Shown here: positions 26,001 to 34,235 of the stretch, piece by piece | Layout: every line of letters begins with the position of its first letter | Numbering within the stretch: position 1 is the stretch's first letter | Assembly (NCBI GenBank): GCA_947494205.1 | Contig: CANLUH010000032.1 | Span: forward strand, 1-36,558 | DNA length: 36,558 nt | Direction of reading: 5' to 3' | From: an uncultured Flavobacteriaceae bacterium | GTDB lineage: Bacteria > Bacteroidota > Bacteroidia > Flavobacteriales > Flavobacteriaceae | The notes under the pieces: generated by a model | What the model saw: the letters and a program-made list of their open reading frames with translations, nothing else | What the model was told of the DNA's origin: nothing | The model's database searches: none | Position numbers and translations under genes: made by a program

Positions 26001-27509
26001 ATGAAGTATCTATACATACTAATATTAAGTGTATTTTGTTTTACTATTACACAAGCGCAAACAGCTACATTTGAATGGGAAAAAGCATCGAAATGGGTTA
26101 ATACTAATATAAATGGTGTACAAAACCCTAAATATGTGTTTCCTACCCAAGATGGGTTTACCGTATATAGCGTAGAAGAGATTGGTACTAGAGCTTTTGC
26201 GCCTAAAAAAATCTATATTTCTAAGTTTGATAATACAGGAAAATATGCGTCATCTGTTGAAGTTTTGTTACCAAAACGACAATTAAAAGACGCAACACTA
26301 TTAAAGATTATAGAAGGAGACGGTAAATTATATATCTTCTCTAACGTGGCCGTTAAAAAAGATAAGAAAAATGTATTGTATGCCCAAGTATACGATAATG
26401 CAACAGCAACAATAAGCGATACATACGAATTGTATACCTTACCAATAGCAAAAGTAAATAATTCAGGTTTTTTTGATGTTGAACTATCTCAAGATGCAAA
26501 GACGTTTGCAGTACTTGTAAATAAACCATTTGTAAAAAAGACAAAAGAAGCAATAGACGTTTTAATTTTAGATGCCAATTTAGAGTTGGTTTCTAATGTA
26601 GAACAAGAATTGTCTTTTGACAGTAAACGCTCGTCTAGAGAAACATTGTTTGTAGAAAACGATGCAACTGTAACATTGGTAAAAAAGACAAACCTTAATA
26701 AAAAATCGCCAATTACAACAGTAATAACTATTAAAGGAGAGACGCTTAAAGAGCAACAAGTATCCGCAGATAAATTTTATATTTCAGACTGTAAAGTTAT
26801 TACGGTTAATAGTAAGCAATATCTTTTAGGTTTTGCAACAGACAATGCCAAACCTGCTGTTTCTATGGGAGGCGCAAAAGATAAAAGCTATTTTATCTAT
26901 AATATTTCGGAGAGTAAACTAGTGAAAAATCAAAATTGGAAGCCCGAAATTTTAAAGAAAGTTTTAGGAAAAGGATTTATAGACTTAAAAGTGAAAACAG
27001 TTTTATTAGATGGTAATGATATCTATTTAATAGGAGACCGTTTCTCTAAAGATAGCGAACCTATACCAGGGCAAAATTTTGAGTATAACTATACATACAA
27101 TTTTGGTCCAGGTGTTGTTATCAAATTAAATACAACAGGAGATGTTGCTTACGAAAGTTACATTAAGTATGGAGAAGAGTATAAAAATAATATGGAACGA
27201 TTAGGTTCATTTTACCCCTTTATAAGTAATGGAACATTACATGTTCTAGCTAATGAAAAGGAATCTGTACTTAAAAAGAAGAAAATAGTCATGGGGTACA
27301 ATAAAATAAACGCTAAGGCTATTGTGTTAAAAACGTATAATGCATCTGGAGAGGTAACCACAGTGCCGTTTTGGAACAGTACAGTCGGAGGAGAACGAAG
27401 TTCGGTAGCATTTGCACCAGCGCAAACCATACAATTAACAGACAAAGTCTTTTACATTTATGCATATGGAGGAGATAAACAAGCCTTTGGAAGAATGACA
27501 CTTGAATAA
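26001..27509 (+). CDS. Secreted hypothetical protein, 502 residues
   Basis: The signal peptide MKYLYILILSVFCFTITQAQ is clear, so I start at ATG 26001 and not at the TTG at 25980, which lies within the previous gene. The mature part is a succession of beta strands with repeated features (KIYISKFDNTGKYASSVEV, LYIFSNVAVKKDKKNVLYAQ, IYLIGDRFSKDSEPIPGQ, FYIYAYGGDKQAFGRM), which suggests a beta-propeller-like structure. The family is not recognised. Probably periplasmic or surface-associated. A terminator follows 27 bases after its stop. Confidence 0.7.
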   Translation: MKYLYILILSVFCFTITQAQTATFEWEKASKWVNTNINGVQNPKYVFPTQDGFTVYSVEEIGTRAFAPKKIYISKFDNTGKYASSVEVLLPKRQLKDATLLKIIEGDGKLYIFSNVAVKKDKKNVLYAQVYDNATATISDTYELYTLPIAKVNNSGFFDVELSQDAKTFAVLVNKPFVKKTKEAIDVLILDANLELVSNVEQELSFDSKRSSRETLFVENDATVTLVKKTNLNKKSPITTVITIKGETLKEQQVSADKFYISDCKVITVNSKQYLLGFATDNAKPAVSMGGAKDKSYFIYNISESKLVKNQNWKPEILKKVLGKGFIDLKVKTVLLDGNDIYLIGDRFSKDSEPIPGQNFEYNYTYNFGPGVVIKLNTTGDVAYESYIKYGEEYKNNMERLGSFYPFISNGTLHVLANEKESVLKKKKIVMGYNKINAKAIVLKTYNASGEVTTVPFWNSTVGGERSSVAFAPAQTIQLTDKVFYIYAYGGDKQAFGRMTLE

Positions 27510-27535
27510 AAAATGATAACATAAAAATAATAATA

Positions 27536-27572
27536 AAAAATGGCTTTACTTTTTAAAGCCATTTTTAGTTTT
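27536..27572 (+). terminator. Rho-independent terminator after 26001-27509
   Basis: Arms aaaaatggcttt (27536-27547) and aaagccattttt (27555-27566) form 12 perfect pairs with a 7-base loop, followed by agtttttt. Confidence 0.88.
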
Positions 27573-27573
27573 T

Positions 27574-27581
27574 TATATTTG
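27574..27581 (+). promoter_or_regulatory. -7 element of amino-acid dehydrogenase promoter
   Basis: TATATTTG is an exact match to TAnnTTTG, directly behind the preceding terminator and 112 bases before the ATG. No good TTG is seen at the -33 position, so confidence is moderate. Confidence 0.45.
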
Positions 27582-27693
27582 TTGCTACTAATCTGAAAAA
27601 ACTTTCACAATATGAATCAGCTTTAGCTAAACTTTAATAAATATAAACAGGAAATAAATTATTAAAGTTAAAGACGAATCAATTACACAATAC

Positions 27694-28920
27694 ATGAAAG
27701 CATTACTTAAAAAGTACGAAAATAAAGAACCAGAAATTATATTTAATTGGAAAGACTCTGAAACGGAAGCAGAAGGCTGGACAGTAATAAACTCCCTAAG
27801 AGGTGGAGCTGCCGGAGGTGGAACGCGAATGAGAAAAGGATTAGATGTAAACGAAGTATTATCGCTAGCCAAAACAATGGAAGTGAAGTTTACCGTTTCT
27901 GGTCCAGCAATTGGAGGCGCAAAATCTGGAATAAATTTCGATCCTAAAGATCCAAGAAAGAAAGGCGTTTTAGAACGTTGGTATAAAGCCGTTTCTCCAC
28001 TATTAAAAAGTTATTACGGTACAGGAGGCGATTTAAATGTAGATGAAATACATGAAGTTATTCCAATTACAGAAGAATCTGGAGTTTGGCACCCGCAAGA
28101 AGGTGTTTTTAATGGACATTTTAAGCCAACCGAAGCAGACAAAATTAATAGAATAGGACAATTACGTCAAGGCGTAATAAAAGTTATCGAAAACCCAGGT
28201 TTCTCACCAGACGTTGCTAGGAAATATACAATAGCAGATATGATTACAGGTTATGGCGTTGCCGAAGCTGTAAAAAGTTATTACGAAATTTATGATGGTA
28301 GTGTTGTTGGAAAACGAGCTATTGTGCAAGGATTTGGAAACGTAGGATCTGCAGCGGCATATTATTTGGCGCAAATGGGAGCTAAAATTGTTGGTATAAT
28401 AGATATCTCTGGAGGTGTTATTAATGAAAACGGATTCTCTTTCGAGGAAATCACTAAATTCTTTTTAACTAAAAACGGAAACACATTAGCTGCAGAGAAT
28501 ATGATTCCTTTTGCAGAAATGAATGAAAAAATATGGTCTCTAGAAACTGAGATTTTTGCACCATGTGCAGCCTCAAGGCTAATAACACAAGATCAGATAG
28601 ATCAAATGATCAGTACAGGATTAGAAGTTATTTCTTGTGGAGCAAATGTGCCATTTGCAGATAAAGAAATTTTCTTCGGCCCAATAATGGAACATACAGA
28701 CGAGCGTGTAAGTTTAATTCCAGACTTTATTTCTAACTGCGGTATGGCTAGAGTATTTGCCTACTTTATGGAACGTAAAGTACAAATGACGGACGAAGCC
28801 ATTTTTCAAGACACATCGAATATTATAAAACAAGCTATACAAAACGTTTACGATAGAAGTTCTAGTAAAACAGAAATAAGTAAAACCGCTTTTGAAATTG
28901 CATTAAAACAATTGGTATAA
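27694..28920 (+). CDS. Glu/Leu/Phe/Val dehydrogenase family enzyme
   Basis: This is a 408-residue NAD(P)-dependent amino-acid dehydrogenase catalysing reversible oxidative deamination to a 2-oxo acid and ammonia. The N-terminal catalytic domain has the glycine-rich GGAAGGGTRMRKGLD stretch, K65 in EVKFTVSGP and the catalytic Lys in GPAIGGAKSGI (K77), with GTGGDLNVDEI about 109-119. The Rossmann domain has VQGFGNVGSAAAYYL (from 211). C-terminal segments include CGANVPFADKEI. The substrate cannot be decided; it differs enough from hexameric glutamate dehydrogenases that Leu/Val-type activity is possible. It is 9 bases ahead of nhaD. Confidence 0.9.
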   Translation: MKALLKKYENKEPEIIFNWKDSETEAEGWTVINSLRGGAAGGGTRMRKGLDVNEVLSLAKTMEVKFTVSGPAIGGAKSGINFDPKDPRKKGVLERWYKAVSPLLKSYYGTGGDLNVDEIHEVIPITEESGVWHPQEGVFNGHFKPTEADKINRIGQLRQGVIKVIENPGFSPDVARKYTIADMITGYGVAEAVKSYYEIYDGSVVGKRAIVQGFGNVGSAAAYYLAQMGAKIVGIIDISGGVINENGFSFEEITKFFLTKNGNTLAAENMIPFAEMNEKIWSLETEIFAPCAASRLITQDQIDQMISTGLEVISCGANVPFADKEIFFGPIMEHTDERVSLIPDFISNCGMARVFAYFMERKVQMTDEAIFQDTSNIIKQAIQNVYDRSSSKTEISKTAFEIALKQLV

Positions 28921-28929
28921 AATAATTTT

Positions 28930-30318
28930 ATGGAAACAGTTATAATTTTAGTATTTGTATTTGGTTATTTAGCCATTACTTTAGAGCATAACATAAAAAT
29001 AGATAAGCTTATCCCTGCCTTAGTAATGATGGCAATAAGTTGGGCTTTAATTTCATTAGGTATTGATTCCTTTACACAATGGTTCGATTCTGCAAATCAT
29101 GGTCTAGTAGAAGGCTTTGCAGCAAAAGATCACGATAGTAAAATGCATTTAATGGAAGAAACATTATTGCATCACTTGGGGAAGACTGCTGAGATATTAG
29201 TGTTTTTATTAGGAGCAATGACCATTGTTGAAATTATAGATTATTTCGATGGGTTTTCTACAATAAAAAGCTTTATACGTACCAAAAAGAAATCTAAAAT
29301 ATTATGGATTTTCTGTGGATTAGCATTTGTATTATCTGCAATTATAGATAACCTTACAGCAACCATTGTTTTAATATCCATACTTCAAAAAATAGTAAAA
29401 GATAGAAGTGTACGTATTTGGTATGCAGGATTAATAATTATAGCAGCCAATGCAGGAGGGGCATTCTCACCAATAGGAGATGTAACAACAACAATGCTTT
29501 GGATTGGAGATAAAGTATCTACAGGATATTTATTTGGCTATTTATTTTTACCATCATTAATATGTATGGTTGTTCCTGCAACAATCGCTTCTTTTTTACC
29601 AGCCTTTAAAGGAGAGTTAGAAGTAGAAGAAACAGAAGACAAACCAAAAAGTAGATTTAGTGGTACTATGTTATATTTAGGATTAGGAGCTATTATATTT
29701 GTGCCAATTTTTAAAGTAGTAACACATTTACCGCCTTATGTTGGGATGATGTTATCTTTAGGAATAGTAGCTATTTTTGCTGAGATATATAGTTCTTCAA
29801 AATTCAGTTTAACAGAAATTGAAGGCGATAGCGATGCACATGCTCACCATAGTCCAGTACACCATTCGTTATCTAAAATAGAATTACCGAGTATACTATT
29901 CTTCTTAGGAATATTAATGGCAGTAGCAGCTTTAGAATCTTTAGGAACATTATTTGGTTTTGCATCCACATTAAAAACATCTATACCAATGATGAATACA
30001 GAGATGGCAGGAACACAAGTATCAGACTTAGTAGTTATATTATTAGGTATAGGTTCTGCAGTAATCGACAATGTGCCATTAGTAGCAGCCAGTTTAGGAA
30101 TGTTTACAGAACCATTAGATGATCAATTATGGCACTTTATAGCCTATTCTGCAGGAACAGGAGGAAGTATGTTAATAATAGGTTCGGCGGCAGGAGTTGT
30201 TGCTATGGGAATGGAAAAAATTGATTTTTTCTGGTACCTTAAAAAAATCTCTTGGCTAGCACTAGCAGGATTTTTAGCAGGCGCATTATGCTTCTTATTC
30301 ACAAGAACTTTGTTTTAA
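28930..30318 (+). CDS. nhaD: NhaD-type sodium/proton antiporter
   Basis: This 462-residue inner-membrane antiporter of the ion-transporter superfamily exchanges Na+ (or Li+) for H+. It has about 12 predicted membrane helices, with conserved segments ILVFLLGAMTIVEIIDYFDG, AIIDNLTATIVLISIL, IIAANAGGAFSPIGDVTTTM and the C-terminal VIDNVPLVAASLG and AGTGGSMLIIGSAAG, which are hallmarks of NhaD. A cytoplasmic or periplasmic loop near residues 295-315 is His-rich (HAHHSPVHH). Sodium extrusion fits a marine lifestyle. It follows the dehydrogenase with 9 bases. Confidence 0.95.
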   Translation: METVIILVFVFGYLAITLEHNIKIDKLIPALVMMAISWALISLGIDSFTQWFDSANHGLVEGFAAKDHDSKMHLMEETLLHHLGKTAEILVFLLGAMTIVEIIDYFDGFSTIKSFIRTKKKSKILWIFCGLAFVLSAIIDNLTATIVLISILQKIVKDRSVRIWYAGLIIIAANAGGAFSPIGDVTTTMLWIGDKVSTGYLFGYLFLPSLICMVVPATIASFLPAFKGELEVEETEDKPKSRFSGTMLYLGLGAIIFVPIFKVVTHLPPYVGMMLSLGIVAIFAEIYSSSKFSLTEIEGDSDAHAHHSPVHHSLSKIELPSILFFLGILMAVAALESLGTLFGFASTLKTSIPMMNTEMAGTQVSDLVVILLGIGSAVIDNVPLVAASLGMFTEPLDDQLWHFIAYSAGTGGSMLIIGSAAGVVAMGMEKIDFFWYLKKISWLALAGFLAGALCFLFTRTLF

Positions 30319-30339
30319 TTATACGGAACACAAAAAACT

Positions 30340-31211
30340 AACGTTATACCATTATCAAAACATAAAATATGTTAAACACATTATTACAAGAAACTGCACA
30401 AGATGCAGAAGCATTAGTAGATGGCGAACCAGTTGAGAAAACGCTATCCATAATAGAACTAATTACAAGTAGTGGTACAGCAGGAATCGTCATTATAGCG
30501 GTACTGTTTTTACTTCTAATAATGGCAACGTACATTTATTTTGAACGTTTATTTGCTGTAAAGGAAGCCTCTAAAGTAGATGCTAATTTTATGAATCAAA
30601 TAAAAGATTACGTTAGTAATGGTAAAATTGATTCTGCACAAAATTTATGTGCACAAGCCAATTCACCGGTATCTAGATTAATAAGTAAAGGGATTTCTAG
30701 AATAGGGAAACCATTAGAAGATATTAATACAGCCATAGAAAATGCTGGACGTTTAGAAGTGTATAGCTTAGAAAAAAACGTAAGTGTACTAGCAACAATA
30801 TCTGGAGCAGCACCAATGATAGGATTCTTAGGAACTGTAATCGGGATGATTATTTCCATCTTCGAAATTGCTAATTCAGGAGGGTCTATAGATATTAAAA
30901 CATTAGCCGACGGACTATATACAGCCATGACTACTACCGTAGGAGGATTAGTTGTTGGTATTGTAGCTTACATAGCATACAACCATTTAGTAGTAAAAAC
31001 CGATAAGGTAGTATACCAAATGGAAGCGAATTCATTAGACTTTTTAGACTTATTAAACGAACCTGTATAGTATGAATTTAAGAGGAAGAAATAAAGTGAC
31101 ACCAGAATTCAATATGTCTTCTATGACAGATATTGTATTCCTGCTACTTATCTTTTTTATGATTGCGTCTACATTGGTTTCCGCCGAAGCGATAGATTTA
31201 TTATTACCAAA
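30340..31211 (+). repeat. Direct repeat copy 1 (ExbB with start of ExbD)
   Basis: This stretch corresponds at a constant offset of 2362 bases to 32702-33573: the 29-base leader before the ATG (aacgttatacc...), the whole ExbB gene and about the first 46 codons of ExbD. Identity is in the mid-90s percent by eye in the segments I compared. Confidence 0.85.
30369..31070 (+). CDS. exbB: ExbB/TolQ proton channel protein, copy 1
   Basis: The 233-residue inner-membrane protein forms the pentameric proton channel that, with ExbD, energises TonB. Three membrane segments are visible at about 37-58, 138-165 and 188-206, with the MotA/TolQ/ExbB signature in ISGAAPMIGFLGTVIGMIIS and the polar-faced MTTTVGGLVVGIVAYIAYN. 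It differs from the second copy at only five residues (52, 80, 84, 92, 95), all in the N-terminal half. The stop is separated by one base from the ExbD start. ATG start. Confidence 0.95.
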   Translation: MLNTLLQETAQDAEALVDGEPVEKTLSIIELITSSGTAGIVIIAVLFLLLIMATYIYFERLFAVKEASKVDANFMNQIKDYVSNGKIDSAQNLCAQANSPVSRLISKGISRIGKPLEDINTAIENAGRLEVYSLEKNVSVLATISGAAPMIGFLGTVIGMIISIFEIANSGGSIDIKTLADGLYTAMTTTVGGLVVGIVAYIAYNHLVVKTDKVVYQMEANSLDFLDLLNEPV

Positions 31212-31464
31212 ATCGTCTAGTAAAACCACGCAAACAAAAAGTGTATCTGTAAGTGTAAATGATAAAAACCAATACTTTGTTAATATGAAACAAGTATCAA
31301 AAAATCAATTAGAAGCAGAAGTGTTAGCAAAAGTAGGAGAATCAACTAATCCAACAATAACGATTAGATCGCATGAAGATGTAGAAATGAAGAATGTCGT
31401 TTTTATAATGGATATAGCGAATAGAAATAAGATAAAATCTTCACTAGCAGTAAAATCTCAATAA
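31072..31464 (+). CDS. exbD: ExbD/TolR biopolymer transport protein, copy 1
   Basis: This 130-residue protein has a single N-terminal membrane helix starting after MNLRGRNKVTPEFNMSSMTD, with the essential protonatable Asp at D20 (SSMTDIVFLLLIFFMIAST), and a periplasmic domain ending in VEMKNVVFIMDIANRNKIKS. It works with ExbB. It is identical to copy 2 over its first 47 residues, while the middle periplasmic part has diverged. Confidence 0.95.
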   Translation: MNLRGRNKVTPEFNMSSMTDIVFLLLIFFMIASTLVSAEAIDLLLPKSSSKTTQTKSVSVSVNDKNQYFVNMKQVSKNQLEAEVLAKVGESTNPTITIRSHEDVEMKNVVFIMDIANRNKIKSSLAVKSQ

Positions 31465-31473
31465 ACAGTTCCA

Positions 31474-32640
31474 ATGAAATATTTAGAGACCAAACACGAA
31501 CGTAATTCAGCAAAAATAACAGGGTTATTATTAATAATACTAACACTTTTGCTATTCGTAGTTGGACCTCCATATATGGATCCACCAGAAGAATATGGTG
31601 TAGCCATTAATTTTGGAACACCAAGTGTTGCAGACGATGTGCAACCAGACGCACCATCGAGTCCGGAAGATGCTAACGAAAATGATATAGCAGAAGAAGC
31701 ACCTGCAGAAACAGATGAGGTTGTAGAAGAAGATGCTGCGGAAGAAATTATAGAAGAAGATGTAGCTGAAGAGGTTGCAGAAGAAACTGTAGAAGAAGAG
31801 TCCGTTGAAGAAACGGTAGAGGAAGTAGAAGAAGTAGTTGAAGAAACTGTAGATGAAACAGCAAAACAGCAAGCAGAGGAAGATTTATTAACACAACAAG
31901 CAGAAGAAGCTTTAAAAATAAAAGAAGCCAAAGAGGCAGAAGAACGCGCAGAACAAGAAGCCAAAGATAAGGCCGAAAAAGAAGCGAAAGAACAAGCTGA
32001 GAAGGAAGCAAAAGAACAAGCAGACAGAGAAGCTAAAGAAGCAAAGGAGGCTAAAGAAAAAGCAGATAGAGACGCCAAAGCAAAAGCACAAAAACAGGCA
32101 GCAGAAGCTAAAAAGAAAGCCGATAGAATAGCTGCAGAAAAAGCCGCGAAAGCTAAAGCGGATGCCGATGCTAAAGCCAAAGCCGCAGCAGAAGCCAAAG
32201 CCGCTGCAGACCGTGCTGCTAAGAAAAAAGCCGCTGCCGCAGCTGCAGCAGCCAAAGCTAAAGAAGGCGGGAGCGGAAGTGATGAGGTTTCTTTTAATGC
32301 TATAGAAAATGTGCCTATTTATCCAGGATGTGAAAGCGGAAATAATGCTGCTAGAAAAAAATGCATGAGTGATAAAATAAAACAATTTGTAGGCGGTAAG
32401 TTCGATAAGGAATTAGCAGGAGATTTGGGACTAACTGGCGTACAAAATATTGTTATTACTTTCAAAATAAATAACAAAGGTCAAGTCGTTAGTATTAGAG
32501 CAAAAGCAAAGCACCCCAAATTTGAGGAAGAAGCAAAACGTGTTACTAAATTATTACCTAAAATGAAGCCCGGTAAACAAAACGGAAGAGCAGTAACCGT
32601 GCCTTATCGTTTACCACTTAGAATTCAAACAGGAAACTAA
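31474..32640 (+). CDS. tonB: TonB-like energy transducer, copy 1
   Basis: This 388-residue protein transmits proton-motive force to outer-membrane receptors. The cytoplasmic start MKYLETKHERNSAKITG is followed by a membrane helix at about 16-31, GPPYMDPPEEYGVA, and a very long linker of Glu/Val then Ala/Lys/Glu repeats (about 60-265) predicted to be extended or helical. The C-terminal TonB domain at about 270-388 begins at FNAIENVPIYPGC, with two Cys (CESGNNAARKKC) and a final strand FKINNKGQVVSI. The linker is long enough to span the periplasm. A strong AT-poor stretch within the linker accounts for many open antisense frames. Confidence 0.9.
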   Translation: MKYLETKHERNSAKITGLLLIILTLLLFVVGPPYMDPPEEYGVAINFGTPSVADDVQPDAPSSPEDANENDIAEEAPAETDEVVEEDAAEEIIEEDVAEEVAEETVEEESVEETVEEVEEVVEETVDETAKQQAEEDLLTQQAEEALKIKEAKEAEERAEQEAKDKAEKEAKEQAEKEAKEQADREAKEAKEAKEKADRDAKAKAQKQAAEAKKKADRIAAEKAAKAKADADAKAKAAAEAKAAADRAAKKKAAAAAAAAKAKEGGSGSDEVSFNAIENVPIYPGCESGNNAARKKCMSDKIKQFVGGKFDKELAGDLGLTGVQNIVITFKINNKGQVVSIRAKAKHPKFEEEAKRVTKLLPKMKPGKQNGRAVTVPYRLPLRIQTGN

Positions 32641-32701
32641 ATCGAGTTTAAGTAATCTTACACGACAGAATTTGATGTTTTTTAATAGAATTTAATAAAG
32701 G

Positions 32702-33573
32702 AACGTTATACCATTACCAAAACATAAAATATGTTAAACACATTATTACAAGAAACAGCACAAGATGCAGAAGCATTAGTAGACGGCGAGCCAGTAGAGA
32801 AAACGCTATCCATAATAGAACTAATTACTAGTAGTGGTACAGCAGGAATTGTCATTATAGCAGTCTTGTTTTTACTTCTAATCATTGCAACGTACATCTA
32901 TTTCGAACGTTTATTTGCTGTAAAAGAAGCCTCTAAAGTAGATGCTAATTTTATGAATCAGATAAAAAATTATGTTAGTGATGGTAAAATAGATTCAGCA
33001 CAAGATTTATGTATGCAAGCCAATTCACCAGTGTCTAGATTGATAAGCAAAGGGATTTCTAGAATAGGGAAACCATTAGAAGATATTAATACGGCCATAG
33101 AAAACGCAGGACGATTAGAAGTATACAGTTTAGAGAAAAACGTAAGTGTACTAGCAACAATATCTGGAGCAGCACCTATGATAGGATTCTTAGGAACAGT
33201 AATCGGGATGATTATTTCCATTTTCGAAATTGCTAATTCAGGAGGGTCTATAGATATTAAAACATTAGCCGACGGATTATACACAGCCATGACTACTACC
33301 GTAGGAGGATTAGTTGTTGGTATTGTAGCCTATATAGCATACAACCATTTAGTAGTAAAAACCGACAAGGTAGTATACCAAATGGAAGCGAATTCATTAG
33401 ACTTTTTAGACTTATTAAACGAACCTGTATAGTATGAACTTAAGAGGAAGAAATAAAGTAACACCAGAATTCAATATGTCTTCTATGACAGATATTGTAT
33501 TCCTGCTACTTATCTTTTTTATGATTGCGTCTACATTGGTGTCCGCCGAAGCAATAGATTTATTATTGCCAAA
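32702..33573 (+). repeat. Direct repeat copy 2 (ExbB with start of ExbD)
   Basis: Second member of the 872-base repeat described for 30340-31211; differences are mostly synonymous and few in the last 330 bases of ExbB. Confidence 0.85.
32731..33432 (+). CDS. exbB: ExbB/TolQ proton channel protein, copy 2
   Basis: The 233 residues match copy 1 except for M52I, D80N, N84D, N92D and A95M; residues 96-233 are identical. It carries the same three membrane segments and the same spacing of one base to the ExbD gene. The near-identity, against stronger divergence in the flanking TonB genes, points to a recent duplication or to gene conversion between copies. Confidence 0.95.
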   Translation: MLNTLLQETAQDAEALVDGEPVEKTLSIIELITSSGTAGIVIIAVLFLLLIIATYIYFERLFAVKEASKVDANFMNQIKNYVSDGKIDSAQDLCMQANSPVSRLISKGISRIGKPLEDINTAIENAGRLEVYSLEKNVSVLATISGAAPMIGFLGTVIGMIISIFEIANSGGSIDIKTLADGLYTAMTTTVGGLVVGIVAYIAYNHLVVKTDKVVYQMEANSLDFLDLLNEPV

Positions 33574-33826
33574 AGCATCGAATAGTGTATCGCAAGCAAA
33601 AAATGTGTCCGTTAGAGTTAATAAAAAACAGCAATACTTTGTAAACAATAAACAAGTATCAAAAAATAAATTAGAAGCAGAAGTGTTATCTAAAGTAAAT
33701 GCTTCTGGGTCATCGTCTGTATCTATAGGATTTGACCAAGGTGTAGAAATGAAACATGTCGTTTATATTATGGATATTGCTAATAGAAATAAAATAAAAT
33801 CGTCCTTAGCGGTAAAATCACAGTAG
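33434..33826 (+). CDS. exbD: ExbD/TolR protein, copy 2
   Basis: The 130-residue protein retains D20 in the membrane helix and the same N-terminal 47 residues as copy 1. The middle periplasmic region differs (ASNSVSQAKNVSVRVNKKQQ against SSSKTTQTKSVSVSVNDKNQ) and the end is again the same (IMDIANRNKIKSSLAVKSQ). Followed after 17 bases by a third, atypical ExbD-like gene. Confidence 0.93.
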   Translation: MNLRGRNKVTPEFNMSSMTDIVFLLLIFFMIASTLVSAEAIDLLLPKASNSVSQAKNVSVRVNKKQQYFVNNKQVSKNKLEAEVLSKVNASGSSSVSIGFDQGVEMKHVVYIMDIANRNKIKSSLAVKSQ

Positions 33827-33843
33827 GTGAGTTTATAATATAA

Positions 33844-34224
33844 ATGAAAAAGCGATTACCCATTTATCTGTTAGTATTAGCAATAGCTGTTGTGTTAATG
33901 TTGGCTTTAAAATGGTATGATTATGACTCAAAATATAATAATGGCATAGATTTGGTATTACCAGAAGTAAAGCAATCAAATCCAAAAGAAAAACGTTCTA
34001 TAGAAGTTTATGTTAAAGGTCAAGGAGAGTATTTAATAGAAGGCAATCCAGTAGAACAGGACAGTTTAGAAATAAAAATAATTAATTATATAAAACTGGA
34101 AGGTTATAGTGGTTTAAGAATTAAATCTGATGAAGCTGTAGAAATGAGGCATATAGTTTATATTATGGATATAGCCAATAGAAATAAAATAAAATCTACT
34201 TTAGCAGTTAAAAGTCAAGAGTAA
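33844..34224 (+). CDS. ExbD-like protein lacking the membrane Asp
   Basis: The 126-residue protein ends in the same periplasmic signature as the two ExbD proteins (VEMRHIVYIMDIANRNKIKS), so it is an ExbD paralogue. Its N-terminus is different: MKKRLPIYLLVLAIAVVLML followed by ALKWYDYD is a membrane segment with no acidic residue inside, so the protonatable Asp that ExbD uses for coupling is missing. It may be an auxiliary periplasmic domain anchored by a simple helix, possibly modulating the adjacent ExbB/ExbD channel. It lies between exbD copy 2 and the second tonB, 11 bases before the latter. Confidence 0.8.
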   Translation: MKKRLPIYLLVLAIAVVLMLALKWYDYDSKYNNGIDLVLPEVKQSNPKEKRSIEVYVKGQGEYLIEGNPVEQDSLEIKIINYIKLEGYSGLRIKSDEAVEMRHIVYIMDIANRNKIKSTLAVKSQE

Positions 34225-34235
34225 AAGAAAGCGAA

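Noticed and set aside
31458-32255. Long antisense open frames (265 and other residues) opposite the TonB linker
   Set aside because: They are Ala/Ser/Phe-rich shadows of the Ala/Lys/Glu repeat codons of TonB and have no features of their own.
30340-33573. ExbB duplication as a composite transposon or insertion sequence
   Set aside because: No transposase, terminal inverted repeats or target-site duplication were seen; the repeat coincides with genes and leader only.
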